Below are positions 8,135 to 16,207 of a DNA stretch of 29,811 nucleotides, piece after piece. How positions within the stretch are numbered: position 1 is the stretch's first letter; each line of letters begins with the position of its first letter. The notes below the pieces were generated by a model that was given only the letters and a program-made list of their open reading frames with translations, had not been told where the DNA came from and did not search any database. The position numbers and the translations under genes were made by a program. This DNA comes from UBA2093 sp044340485 (lineage in GTDB: Bacteria > Actinomycetota > Acidimicrobiia > Acidimicrobiales > Ilumatobacteraceae). Where the stretch lies: assembly GCA_044340485.1 (NCBI GenBank), contig JBIITN010000023.1, positions 1 through 29,811 of the forward strand. The letters run 5' to 3'.

Positions 8135-8160
8135 TGAAATCCCGTTGGTCGTTTGATGAC

Positions 8161-8165
8161 GGGAG
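8161..8165 (+). promoter_or_regulatory. Ribosome-binding site that sets the pyrG start
   Basis: GGGAG lies 5 bases before ATG 8171. It lies within the extension that would be read from TTG 8153, which argues against that earlier start. Confidence 0.6.
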
Positions 8166-8170
8166 ACTTC

Positions 8171-9805
8171 ATGCCAAAACACATCTTTGTTACAGGTGGG
8201 GTGGCAAGTTCTCTTGGTAAGGGTCTGACGGCCTCGTCGCTTGGTCGTTTGTTGAAGATGCGCGGATTGCGCGTGACTATGCAAAAGCTTGATCCGTACA
8301 TCAATGTCGATCCTGGCACGATGAATCCGTTTGAACACGGCGAAGTGTTTGTTACCGATGACGGAGGTGAAACAGACCTTGACCTCGGACACTATGAGCG
8401 CTTCATTGACGAGAACCTCACACGTAGTTCCAATGCAACGACGGGCTCGATTTATCAATCTGTACTTGCAGCTGAACGTCGAGGGGACTACCTCGGCAAG
8501 ACCGTACAGGTGATCCCGCACATCACCGACGAAATCAAGCGCCGCATTCGCCGTATAGCCACTGAAGATCTCGACGTGGTCATCACCGAGGTGGGCGGCA
8601 CAGTGGGAGACATTGAGATCTTGCCGTTCCTGGAATCGATTCGGCAATTCCGTAACGAGGTCGGTCGAGACAATGTGTGTTACATCCATGTCACACTGGT
8701 GCCATTCATTGGTCCAAGTGGTGAGCAGAAGACAAAACCCACACAACACAGCGTGACCGAATTACGCAGTCGTGGCATTCAACCAGACGTTATTGTATGT
8801 CGTTCAGAAGAACCGTTGTCCGAAAGCCTGAAGCGCAAAATTTCAAACATGTGCGACGTTGACAATCGCGCCGTTATTAACGCGGCCGATGCGCGGAACA
8901 TTTACGAATTGCCACTGATCTTGCACGAAGAAGGTTTAGACGATTTTGTGTGTGACGTGTTACGTATTGATAGCAAAGTCGACTTGTCGTCGTGGGAATC
9001 ACTCGTGGCCCAGGTCGATGACGCTGTGCGACCGGTGCGCATCGGGCTCATCGGTAAATATGTCGAACTGCAAGACGCCTATCTATCGGTGGTTGAGAGT
9101 TTGAAACACGCCGGTTTTCATCACGGCGCCAAGGTTGAAATCGATTGGATTCAAGCAGAAGACGTTGAGGGATTGTTGGCTTCAGGGCGACTCGAAGATC
9201 TCGATGGTGTTGTTATACCTGGCGGATTTGGTCCACGCGGAGTGGAAGGAAAGATTGCGGCTGCTGCTTTCACTCGTGAAAACAACGTCCCCTGCTTGGG
9301 CTTGTGTTTAGGAATGCAAGTGATGACGATCGAGTTTGCCCGCCACGTTCTCGGAATGGCCGATGCAAATAGCACGGAATTTGATCCCGCCACTCAACAT
9401 CCAGTGATCGACCTCATGCACGACCAACGTGATGTCACCGATAAAGGTGGCACGATGCGCCTTGGTGCGTACTACGCCGTACTGCAGCCAGGGACCAAAG
9501 TTGCGGATGCCTATGGCGAGATGGTGGTCAGCGAACGTCATCGTCACCGTTATGAATTCAATTCAAATTTCCGTACGCGTTTTGAAGAAGCCGGTTTTAT
9601 TTGCAGTGGCACCTCACCTGATAAGCGTCTTGTGGAATTCATCGAAATAGTTGATCATCCATACTGGGTTGCCACACAAGCGCATCCAGAATTCAAAAGT
9701 CGTCCGGATCGGCCGCATCCCTTGTTTCGAGAGTTGATCGCTGCGGCGTTGACATATCGTGACCAGCGCACATCCAGTTCGGCAGTGTCGTCAGCTCGTT
9801 TGTGA
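8171..9805 (+). CDS. pyrG: CTP synthase (glutamine-hydrolysing)
   Basis: 544 residues, near the 545 of E. coli PyrG. It makes CTP from UTP, ATP and glutamine. The N-terminal amidoligase domain starts with MPKHIFVTGGVASSLGKG (P-loop lysine Lys17) and contains the conserved KLDPYINVDPGTMNPFEHGEV region. The C-terminal class I glutaminase domain has PGGFGPRGVEGK, the nucleophile Cys379 in LGLCLGMQ (same number as in E. coli), and His505/Glu507 in AHPEF. I start at ATG 8171 because of its GGGAG and because the family begins this way. Its stop overlaps the Nudix start by 4 bases. In mycobacteria the pyrG-Nudix-xer order is the same. Confidence 0.97.
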   Translation: MPKHIFVTGGVASSLGKGLTASSLGRLLKMRGLRVTMQKLDPYINVDPGTMNPFEHGEVFVTDDGGETDLDLGHYERFIDENLTRSSNATTGSIYQSVLAAERRGDYLGKTVQVIPHITDEIKRRIRRIATEDLDVVITEVGGTVGDIEILPFLESIRQFRNEVGRDNVCYIHVTLVPFIGPSGEQKTKPTQHSVTELRSRGIQPDVIVCRSEEPLSESLKRKISNMCDVDNRAVINAADARNIYELPLILHEEGLDDFVCDVLRIDSKVDLSSWESLVAQVDDAVRPVRIGLIGKYVELQDAYLSVVESLKHAGFHHGAKVEIDWIQAEDVEGLLASGRLEDLDGVVIPGGFGPRGVEGKIAAAAFTRENNVPCLGLCLGMQVMTIEFARHVLGMADANSTEFDPATQHPVIDLMHDQRDVTDKGGTMRLGAYYAVLQPGTKVADAYGEMVVSERHRHRYEFNSNFRTRFEEAGFICSGTSPDKRLVEFIEIVDHPYWVATQAHPEFKSRPDRPHPLFRELIAAALTYRDQRTSSSAVSSARL

Positions 9806-10362
9806 CCCGTCGATCCCATCCGTTTTCTGTAGAGGCAGAAGAGGTGGTGCATTCATGGCATGTGTTTCGTTTATTACGGCGGCGATTGTCGACAAACAAT
9901 GGACAGACATTTGAACGCACAATCCTTGACAGTCCTGGCGCTGTAGGCGCATTAGCAGTTGACGAACACCGCAATGTGGTGTTGGTGCATCAATACCGAG
10001 CCACCATTGATGACATGTTGTGGGAGATCCCAGCAGGGATGCGCGACATTGAAGGCGAAGATCCGCTTGTAACCGCTCAACGCGAATTGGAAGAAGAAGC
10101 GGGGATAGTTGCATCGCAATGGGAAAGGCTCGGGTCGCTCACGGCTGCTGCTGGCGTAACGAATTCGATTGTCGAAGTATTTATTGCGCGAGGTTTGACC
10201 CAAGTTGCTCTGCAGCCCCATGGGCCCGAAGAGGAGCACATGACGATTACCAAAGTGCCGTTTGCAGAAGCGCTGGCGATGGTGGAAGACGGTCGAATTA
10301 ACGATGCAAAGTCATCGATTGCGTTATTGCTGGCGGCGCGAAAATACCCTGAACTGTTATAA
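9802..10362 (+). CDS. Nudix hydrolase, ADP-ribose pyrophosphatase type
   Basis: 186 residues from a GTG that overlaps the pyrG stop. The Nudix signature is AGMRDIEGEDPLVTAQRELEEEAG (from 78), with REL.EE at 94-99 coordinating metal. The first glycine is one residue further from the first glutamate than in the textbook pattern, as I recall for actinobacterial ADP-ribose hydrolases of the Rv1700 type. That protein is also encoded next to pyrG. The likely reaction is ADP-ribose to AMP plus ribose 5-phosphate. The N-terminal strand region (ERTILDSPGAVGALAVDEHRNVVLVHQYR) also matches the ADP-ribose subfamily. Substrate is inferred from subfamily and synteny. Confidence 0.88.
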   Translation: MTRRSHPFSVEAEEVVHSWHVFRLLRRRLSTNNGQTFERTILDSPGAVGALAVDEHRNVVLVHQYRATIDDMLWEIPAGMRDIEGEDPLVTAQRELEEEAGIVASQWERLGSLTAAAGVTNSIVEVFIARGLTQVALQPHGPEEEHMTITKVPFAEALAMVEDGRINDAKSSIALLLAARKYPELL

Positions 10363-10370
10363 GTAGTGCT

Positions 10371-11327
10371 ATGGCAATGAAGCGGTCAGAGATTGCGCTA
10401 GATCAGTCAATGCAGTGGTGTGAACAGTTTCTGACATGGATGCAAGTGGAGCGCGGACGTGCAACGAACACCGTGTTGGCATATCGTCGGGACCTTCGTC
10501 GCTATGTGTTGTGGTTAGAAGAGCACGACGAGTTTCTTCTCACGGTGTCGCCGTCAGGGGTTGAGCGCTACGTCGCCGACAGACAACGGTCGGGGGAATC
10601 TCCAGCGTCTTCTGCACGGGCACTGGCTGCCGTTCGCATGTTCCATTCATATCTCGCGAATGAAGGTATACGACCAGATGATCCCTCTTTGGCCGTTGAC
10701 GGAGTCAAAGTGGCAGCGGGAGTTCCGAAACCGTTGTCGGAAGATGATGTGGATGCGTTGTTAGCAGCTGTCGTGGGCGATGATGCCCTTGCCGTACGTG
10801 ATCGTGCTGTTCTCGAACTGTTGTATGCCACAGGTGCACGCATCTCAGAACTATGTGGTCTGAATCTAGATGATCTTGACAGAGATAATCGTGTGGTGCG
10901 GTTGTTTGGAAAGGGCTCGAAGGAGCGACTTGTGCCGTATGGTTCTGTCGCATCGAAACAACTTGATGAATATTTGGCTGAGCGATATCTGTTGGAGCCA
11001 GAATATTGGCGTGACCATCGTGATAGGGAAGCAGTTTTTCTCACCAACACTGGCAAGCGGTTGAATAGACAGAAAGCGTGGCACATCGTTCGCGATGCTG
11101 GTGTAGCTGCTGGCATATCAGAAGCGCTCAGCCCTCATACCTTGCGTCATTCATGTGCTACACACATGCTGGAACACGGTGCTGACCTTCGCATTGTGCA
11201 AGAGATGTTGGGCCATGCGACCATTTCCACCACCCAGATTTATACAAAAGTAAGCAAAGAGATGTTGTGGAAGGTGTACACCGAGGCTCATCCTCGTGCT
11301 CGCGCGGGAAAAAGCACCAAACGATAA
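10371..11327 (+). CDS. xerD: Site-specific tyrosine recombinase XerD
   Basis: 318 residues. It resolves chromosome dimers at dif together with XerC, usually under FtsK control. The N-terminal SAM-like core-binding domain (~12-100) is followed by the catalytic domain with Arg157 (TGARISEL), Lys181 (FGKGSKERLVP), His256 and Arg259 (HTLRHSCATHML), His282 (LGHATISTTQIY) and nucleophile Tyr291. All catalytic residues are intact. The C-terminus is slightly extended and basic. Its neighbours (pyrG/Nudix upstream, scpA/scpB downstream) are those of the chromosomal Xer gene in actinobacteria, so it is not a phage or integron integrase. XerC versus XerD is hard to decide from sequence alone. Confidence 0.9.
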   Translation: MAMKRSEIALDQSMQWCEQFLTWMQVERGRATNTVLAYRRDLRRYVLWLEEHDEFLLTVSPSGVERYVADRQRSGESPASSARALAAVRMFHSYLANEGIRPDDPSLAVDGVKVAAGVPKPLSEDDVDALLAAVVGDDALAVRDRAVLELLYATGARISELCGLNLDDLDRDNRVVRLFGKGSKERLVPYGSVASKQLDEYLAERYLLEPEYWRDHRDREAVFLTNTGKRLNRQKAWHIVRDAGVAAGISEALSPHTLRHSCATHMLEHGADLRIVQEMLGHATISTTQIYTKVSKEMLWKVYTEAHPRARAGKSTKR

Positions 11328-11330
11328 AGC

Positions 11331-11807
11331 ATGAAACGTATCGACTATTTTTGGCATCTCACGAAAAGGACGTGGTCTTCATATCGTGCGAAACCACTTG
11401 ACGCAGAGGAACAGCGAGAGGTGAGTGCCATCTTGTTAGAAGCCGAACGGGAACTATGGAATGCGTTTCCTGTCGAGGATCAGCGGCATTCGTACGTCGT
11501 CATGAAACGTTTTCAAGAGCGCCTGCCCGCAGCTGATCATGCGCAGTTGAGAGCTGCTCTCTTGCACGACATCGGAAAAATTGTCGCACCGTTGTCGACC
11601 ACCATGAGGGTGATCGCCACCTTTGTTGGTCCTCGCACGGCAACCTTTCGTGCATACCACGATCACGAACAATTGGGACTGCAGATTCTTGAAGGGATCA
11701 GCGAGACTGAAACACTGGATCTTTTACGCATGTTGTACGAGAGCTCTGACGGTTGTGGCTCTGGCAATAATGTTGTTCGCGCCTTAATCGAGGCGGACAA
11801 CATCTGA
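11331..11807 (+). CDS. Small HD-domain phosphohydrolase of unknown substrate
   Basis: 158 residues. The predicted metal ligands of an HD domain are His53 (QRHSYVV), the His79-Asp80 doublet (LLHDIGKI), His110/His112 (YHDHEQLG) and possibly Asp156 in the C-terminal EADNI. Such proteins hydrolyse nucleotides or other phosphoesters, but the substrate cannot be told here. It starts 3 bases after xerD and ends 15 bases before the convergent trpS, so it is the last gene of the plus-strand operon. The position between xerD and the scp genes suggests a link to chromosome or nucleotide maintenance, which is only inference. Confidence 0.7.
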   Translation: MKRIDYFWHLTKRTWSSYRAKPLDAEEQREVSAILLEAERELWNAFPVEDQRHSYVVMKRFQERLPAADHAQLRAALLHDIGKIVAPLSTTMRVIATFVGPRTATFRAYHDHEQLGLQILEGISETETLDLLRMLYESSDGCGSGNNVVRALIEADNI

Positions 11808-11822
11808 AAAAATTTGCGTGGG

Positions 11823-12812
11823 TCAGGCTCTCGGCAAAAGTCCGATTGCTGAATGAGCACGTGCGAGCGTTGCTGCAGCGACATTGCGTGCCCGATCATT
11901 GCCAACGGCAAGCAAGCGCATTAATTCGCCTTTGTCGTTGATCAATTCGTGGTAGCGATTGCGAATCGGTTCAAGCATGGCAATCACCGCCTGAGCGGCA
12001 TCATTTTTCAAGGGGCCATACTGTTCATACTGTGAGACAAGATTCTCGGGAGTGTTGTTGGTTGCTGCGGCAAGGATCTCTAAAAGATTGGCCACTCCCG
12101 GAGCTTTCTCACGGTCAAAGCGAACAACGTTTTCACTGTCGGTGACCGCGCGTTTGAATTTCTTTTCAATCGATTTGCTGTCGTCAAGCATGTAGATCAT
12201 GCCGCTGTCTGTCGTTGCAGATTTCGACATCTTTGAGGTGGGATCTTGGAGGTCCATCACCCGTGCCCCCGATTTTGGATGCACTGACTTTGGAATGACA
12301 AAGGTGTCTCCAAATCGATGGTTGAAACGGATCGCAATGTCTCTGGTAATTTCAACGTGTTGACGTTGATCTTCACCCACGGGTACTTCATTAGCGTCGT
12401 ATAACAAGATGTCTGCTGCTTGTAAAGCCGGATACGTGAAGAGACCTGCCGACACAAAATCTGATTCACGTTTGGCGGACTTGTCTTTAAATTGCGTCAT
12501 ACGTGATAATTCGCCAAAAGAGACTGTGCACTCCATGATCCACGCCAACTCACTGTGTTCATGAATGTGGCTTTGTACGAAAATTGTTGCAACCTCTGGA
12601 TCTAGTCCAACGGCAAAGAGCATTGCTGTCAATTCGAGTGTCTGATTGCCCAAAACACCGGGTGTGTCGGTGGTGGTGAGAGCGTGGAGGTCGACAATTC
12701 CGTGGTACACATCTGCCTGATGCTGGCCTGCCACCCAATTGGTCAGCGCCCCGAGGTAGTTGCCAAGGTGGACGGAACCGGTGGGTTGGATGCAAGAGAG
12801 CACTCTGGTCAC
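11823..12812 (-). CDS. trpS: Tryptophanyl-tRNA synthetase
   Basis: 329 residues, class I aminoacyl-tRNA synthetase charging tRNA-Trp. The HIGH-type motif is SCIQPTGSVHLGNYLGAL near the N-terminus, and the KMSKS loop is DPTSKMSKS. The middle GEDQRQHVEITRDIAIRFN is typical of bacterial TrpRS. The start is GTG 12812, with TAGCGT 6 bases upstream, which fits a leaderless mRNA. The gene is divergent from scpA and interrupts the otherwise co-directional xerD-scpA stretch; the corresponding M. tuberculosis region has no trpS. The C-terminal helix ends in RAHSAIGLLPRA as in the family. Confidence 0.96.
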   Translation of the reverse strand: MTRVLSCIQPTGSVHLGNYLGALTNWVAGQHQADVYHGIVDLHALTTTDTPGVLGNQTLELTAMLFAVGLDPEVATIFVQSHIHEHSELAWIMECTVSFGELSRMTQFKDKSAKRESDFVSAGLFTYPALQAADILLYDANEVPVGEDQRQHVEITRDIAIRFNHRFGDTFVIPKSVHPKSGARVMDLQDPTSKMSKSATTDSGMIYMLDDSKSIEKKFKRAVTDSENVVRFDREKAPGVANLLEILAAATNNTPENLVSQYEQYGPLKNDAAQAVIAMLEPIRNRYHELINDKGELMRLLAVGNDRARNVAAATLARAHSAIGLLPRA

Positions 12813-12818
12813 GGCGAA

Positions 12819-12824
12819 ACGCTA
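12819..12824 (-). promoter_or_regulatory. Candidate -10 box of trpS (leaderless)
   Basis: TAGCGT on the minus strand matches TAnnnT and is followed by 6 bases and then GTG 12812. Transcription would begin at the start codon. No convincing -35 element is seen. Confidence 0.45.
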
Positions 12825-12859
12825 GCGGGAGAGACCCTGTTCAAGCGGTTCATGCGAAC

Positions 12860-12865
12860 TAGCCT
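12860..12865 (+). promoter_or_regulatory. Candidate -10 box of scpA (leaderless)
   Basis: TAGCCT is followed by 6 bases and then the GTG at 12872. It mirrors the trpS box on the other strand, so the 59-base divergent region carries both promoters. There is no ribosome-binding site before scpA, in line with a leaderless mRNA. Confidence 0.45.
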
Positions 12866-12871
12866 GAACTG

Positions 12872-13651
12872 GTGGCTATCGACGTGACAACACCGGTGTA
12901 TGAGGGTCCGTTTGATCTCTTGTTACATCTCATCATGCGAGAAGAGGTCGATATCCATGAAATCAGCTTGTCAACGATCGTGGATGGTTATCTCACCGAG
13001 CTCGCTCGTATGGAGGAGCTCAATCTTGAAATTGCGACAGAGTTTCTGTTGATCGCGGCCACATTGGTGGAAATTAAGGCACGAAGATTATTGCCGGGCC
13101 GTGAGAACGTAGACCTAGATGACGAGTTGGCGCTTTGGGAAGAACGGGACCTGCTTCTTGCACGACTCCTCGAATGTAAGACATTTAAAGACGTGGCACG
13201 AGTCCTTGCTCGCTTTGTCGATGACGCCGACCGGGTGTATGGACGAACAGTTGGCCCCGACGAACGTTTTGCTGATGTCATGCCAGATCCCCTTGAGGGG
13301 CTGAATCTGTTCAAACTGGAGCGTGCGTTTGTTAACGCAATCACACCAAAACCAGTTCCCACCTTTTCCACGTTCCATATATCTCCGATTCGTTTCACCG
13401 TTGCCGAAGCCGTGTCCAACATGATGACCTCGTTGCCCAATGTAGGCACATCATCATTTCGTCAACTGACCTCGCACTTTGTAGAACGTCTTGAGGTGAT
13501 CGTCTGTTTCCTTGCGATCCTTGAGATGTACAAACAGGGATACATCGACATTCTTCAAGCAGATCGCTTTGGAGACATTGAAGTTGAGTGGACCGGAGCC
13601 GGACCTGAAGCAGCACGTGACGCCATTGAAATCGATTCATATGAAGGATGA
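12872..13651 (+). CDS. scpA: Segregation and condensation protein A (kleisin)
   Basis: 259 residues from GTG 12872. ScpA is the kleisin that bridges the SMC heads and recruits ScpB, and so acts in chromosome condensation and segregation. The N-terminal signature VYEGPFDLLLHLIMREEVDIHEISLSTIVDGYL is near-consensus. It is followed by the helix with EFLLIAATLVEIKARRLLPG. The C-terminal winged-helix part has FLAILEMYKQGYIDILQADRFGDIEVEW. The gene overlaps scpB by 4 bases. Expression probably begins at the leaderless promoter just upstream. Confidence 0.95.
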   Translation: MAIDVTTPVYEGPFDLLLHLIMREEVDIHEISLSTIVDGYLTELARMEELNLEIATEFLLIAATLVEIKARRLLPGRENVDLDDELALWEERDLLLARLLECKTFKDVARVLARFVDDADRVYGRTVGPDERFADVMPDPLEGLNLFKLERAFVNAITPKPVPTFSTFHISPIRFTVAEAVSNMMTSLPNVGTSSFRQLTSHFVERLEVIVCFLAILEMYKQGYIDILQADRFGDIEVEWTGAGPEAARDAIEIDSYEG

Positions 13652-14307
13652 CCAGAGTCGTGGTTGATGCAGAGATCGTGCGCGCAGTAGAAGCGATTGT
13701 GATGGTGTCTTCAGAGCCTGTACCCAGTGAGCTGATGGCGCAGTTATTGGAACAACCAGTAACGGTCATTGAAGCTGTGCTTGGAGAATTGTCAAGCGCA
13801 TATGAAGAAGCAGGACATGGTTTTCAATTAGCAAACGTGGCTGGAGGTTGGCGTTTTCAAAGTCATCCGACCATGGCACAGTACGTAGAGCGTTTTGTTC
13901 TAGATGGTCAACGCGCGCGCTTGTCGAGTGCAGCATTAGAAACTCTTGCCATCATTGCGTATAAGCAGCCCATTTCTCGTCTGCAGGTTGCATCAATTCG
14001 TGGTGTCGATCCCGATGCAGTGATGCGCACCTTGCATAGCCGTGGCTACATCGCCCCAGTTGGAAGAGATAGCGGACCAGGTCAAGCAGTGATGTGGGGG
14101 ACCACGCCGCTCTTTCTGGAAAAACTTGGTCTTGCGTCGCTAGATGATCTGCCGTCGGTTGCATCGTTTGTGCCCGATGCATCACTTGTTGAAGCACTAG
14201 AGAAAACCTTACGAGTGAATGTCGATGTCGTCGATGAAGGGCCAGATGTTGTTCAAGATCAGCTTGACCACGACGACCAGAACACCCAGACAGAAACTCA
14301 TAGTTGA
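13648..14307 (+). CDS. scpB: Segregation and condensation protein B
   Basis: 219 residues, partner of ScpA and SMC. Two winged-helix domains are visible. The first (~1-85) contains EAIVMVSSEPVPSELMAQLL. The second contains LSSAALETLAIIAYKQPISRLQVASIRGVDPDAVMRTLHSRGYI, the most conserved ScpB block. The C-terminal ~35 residues are acidic and low complexity, probably a disordered tail. The start overlaps the scpA stop by 4 bases, and rluB follows after 21 bases, the order also found in M. tuberculosis. Confidence 0.95.
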   Translation: MTRVVVDAEIVRAVEAIVMVSSEPVPSELMAQLLEQPVTVIEAVLGELSSAYEEAGHGFQLANVAGGWRFQSHPTMAQYVERFVLDGQRARLSSAALETLAIIAYKQPISRLQVASIRGVDPDAVMRTLHSRGYIAPVGRDSGPGQAVMWGTTPLFLEKLGLASLDDLPSVASFVPDASLVEALEKTLRVNVDVVDEGPDVVQDQLDHDDQNTQTETHS

Positions 14308-14328
14308 GTAATTCCGATCGTTTCGAAG

Positions 14329-15111
14329 ATGGAATATGAACCACCGTTGTGGGAACAACTAGAACGTTCACGAGAAGGTGAACGATTACAGAAAGTTCTT
14401 GCAAAACTTGGTTTCGGTAGTAGGCGCGTGTGCGAAGACCTCATTGCTGATGGTCGGGTGACGGTGAACGGAGAGATTGCGGTTCTTGGTCGACGGGTCG
14501 ATGTCGACAATGATGTTGTTGCAGTCGATGGAGTCAGAGTGGGGGTGGCGCCGGGTCTTGTGTACTACGTCGTGAATAAACCGCCTGGGTACGTCACAAC
14601 CATGGCAGATACCCACGGCCGACCTACGGTGATGGATCTCGTTCCGGAGGAACCGCGCGTGTTTCCCGTGGGACGGCTCGACTTGGAGACATCTGGTCTC
14701 TTGCTTCTCACGAACGACGGTGACTTCACTCAACTAGTTACTCATCCGAGCCATGGCGTGGAAAAGGAATACGTTGCAAAGGTGCAGTGCCCCTCAACCG
14801 GTGTACCCCAGAGTGCGCTACAACGATTGCGGCGTGGGGTCGAACTTGAAGATGGGATCACTCATCCTGCTCATGTAACACAACCAGAGCCAGGATTGTT
14901 GCAAATCACTATTCACGAGGGACGCAACAGGCAGGTGCGGCGAATGTGTGAAGCGGTTGGGTGTCCGGTGCTCGAGTTAACACGTACAAGCATTGGGCCG
15001 TTGCGTGATCAACGTCTGAAACCTGGTTCATGGCGCGAATTAACGCATCAAGAAGTACATGAAATATCCACCGCAGCCGCAACTGGCGGCCCCGATACGA
15101 TTTTGCAGTGA
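14329..15111 (+). CDS. rluB: rRNA pseudouridine synthase, RluB/RsuA family
   Basis: 260 residues. An S4 domain (~17-65, ERLQKVLAKLGFGSRRVCEDLIADGRVTVNG) precedes the pseudouridine synthase domain. The catalytic aspartate is Asp118 in FPVGRLDLETSGLLLLTNDGD. Further signatures are VVNKPPGYVTT and the late EGRNRQVRRMCEAVG. By family it converts a uridine in 23S (RluB) or 16S (RsuA) rRNA; the scpA-scpB-rluB context favours RluB. In M. tuberculosis cmk and der follow, whereas tyrA follows here. Confidence 0.93.
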   Translation: MEYEPPLWEQLERSREGERLQKVLAKLGFGSRRVCEDLIADGRVTVNGEIAVLGRRVDVDNDVVAVDGVRVGVAPGLVYYVVNKPPGYVTTMADTHGRPTVMDLVPEEPRVFPVGRLDLETSGLLLLTNDGDFTQLVTHPSHGVEKEYVAKVQCPSTGVPQSALQRLRRGVELEDGITHPAHVTQPEPGLLQITIHEGRNRQVRRMCEAVGCPVLELTRTSIGPLRDQRLKPGSWRELTHQEVHEISTAAATGGPDTILQ

Positions 15112-15129
15112 CTTTCAAGGTGAGCCTTC

Positions 15130-16203
15130 ATGGGTGATGACGTATCAGTGAAGCGTGCGAATGTAATTGGCATGGGCCTCATTGGGGGTTCAATCGCGCT
15201 TGCATTGCAGAAGGCGGGCTTCCAAGTACATGGCGATGATGCCGATCCTCAACGCGTAGATCTTGCGCTCGATCGAGGGGTGATCAATGAGCGCGGTATT
15301 GCCCAAGATGCGCTTATTGGTGTGGCGGCGACTCCGGTCCTCACCCTCACATCAACTGTCGAGCAGTTGCTTAGAGAGTCAAGCGGTTTTGTCACTGACG
15401 TTGGCTCTGTGAAAAGTGAAGTGGCTGCAAACATCTCTGATCCTCGATTTGTGCCTGGTCATCCAATGGCAGGCTCGGAGTTAGACGGTCTCGATGGCGC
15501 TGATCCGTCAATGTTCGAAGGTGCCGTCTGGGTGCTCACACCTACACCGTCGTCTTCTGATGAAGCGTTTTCCTTCATCGCTGCATTGCTGGCGAGTTTT
15601 GGCAGTGAAGTAGTGGCACTCGATCCGCAGAGACATGACGATTTTGTTGCACTCATCAGCCATGTCCCACATTTAACTGCAGTCACTTTGATGGGGTTAG
15701 CAGACGAACGATCAGAAGAGCATCTGGCTCTCTTGCGCCTTGCGGCAGGTGGTTTTCGTGACATGACCCGTATCGCGTCAGGCCGCCCAGACATCTGGCT
15801 TGACATTTGTCGTCAAAATAACGATGCGATTGTGCGGACACTTGATCGATTTATTAACGAACTGATGTCGATAAGAGACATAGTGAAAAATAACGACAGT
15901 CCTCATTTGCTGGAGCGTCTCGTACGTGCTCGAGAAGCGCGAATGAATCTGCCCAGTAGAGCAGGTCGTGTTGAAGATCTCGCTGAAGTGCGTATTCCAA
16001 TACCAGACAGGCCCGGATCAGCCGCACAAATCTTTACCTTGTCTGGTGAGTTAGGCGTGAACATCTACGACTTCGAAGTAGTGCACTCAGCTGAAGGTGA
16101 GTCGGGTGTGATCGTGGTTGTGATCGGACTCGATCATGTCGAATTATTCCGCGGTGGCTTGATGGCTCGTGGATTCAAACCAGCTGTGTCACGCTTTTCA
16201 TAG
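15130..16203 (+). CDS. tyrA: Prephenate dehydrogenase with C-terminal ACT domain
   Basis: 357 residues. The enzyme oxidatively decarboxylates prephenate to 4-hydroxyphenylpyruvate in tyrosine synthesis. The NAD(P)-binding Rossmann motif is GMGLIGGS (14-21), with an acidic residue after strand 2 (GDDADP), suggesting NAD preference. Further conserved blocks are VTDVGSVKSEV, PGHPMAGSELDG and FVALISHVPHLTAVTL. The last ~70 residues (VRIPIPDRPGSAAQIFTLSGELGVNIYDFEV) form an ACT domain, which in such enzymes senses tyrosine or phenylalanine. AAGGTGAG lies 5 bases before the ATG. It stands directly ahead of aroA, so two aromatic pathway genes are coupled. Confidence 0.93.
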   Translation: MGDDVSVKRANVIGMGLIGGSIALALQKAGFQVHGDDADPQRVDLALDRGVINERGIAQDALIGVAATPVLTLTSTVEQLLRESSGFVTDVGSVKSEVAANISDPRFVPGHPMAGSELDGLDGADPSMFEGAVWVLTPTPSSSDEAFSFIAALLASFGSEVVALDPQRHDDFVALISHVPHLTAVTLMGLADERSEEHLALLRLAAGGFRDMTRIASGRPDIWLDICRQNNDAIVRTLDRFINELMSIRDIVKNNDSPHLLERLVRAREARMNLPSRAGRVEDLAEVRIPIPDRPGSAAQIFTLSGELGVNIYDFEVVHSAEGESGVIVVVIGLDHVELFRGGLMARGFKPAVSRFS

Positions 16204-16207
16204 ATCT

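Noticed and set aside
10371..11327. Tyrosine recombinase as a mark of an integrated element
   Set aside because: Neighbours are housekeeping genes in conserved order, there are no flanking direct repeats or phage genes, and the sequence is Xer-like.
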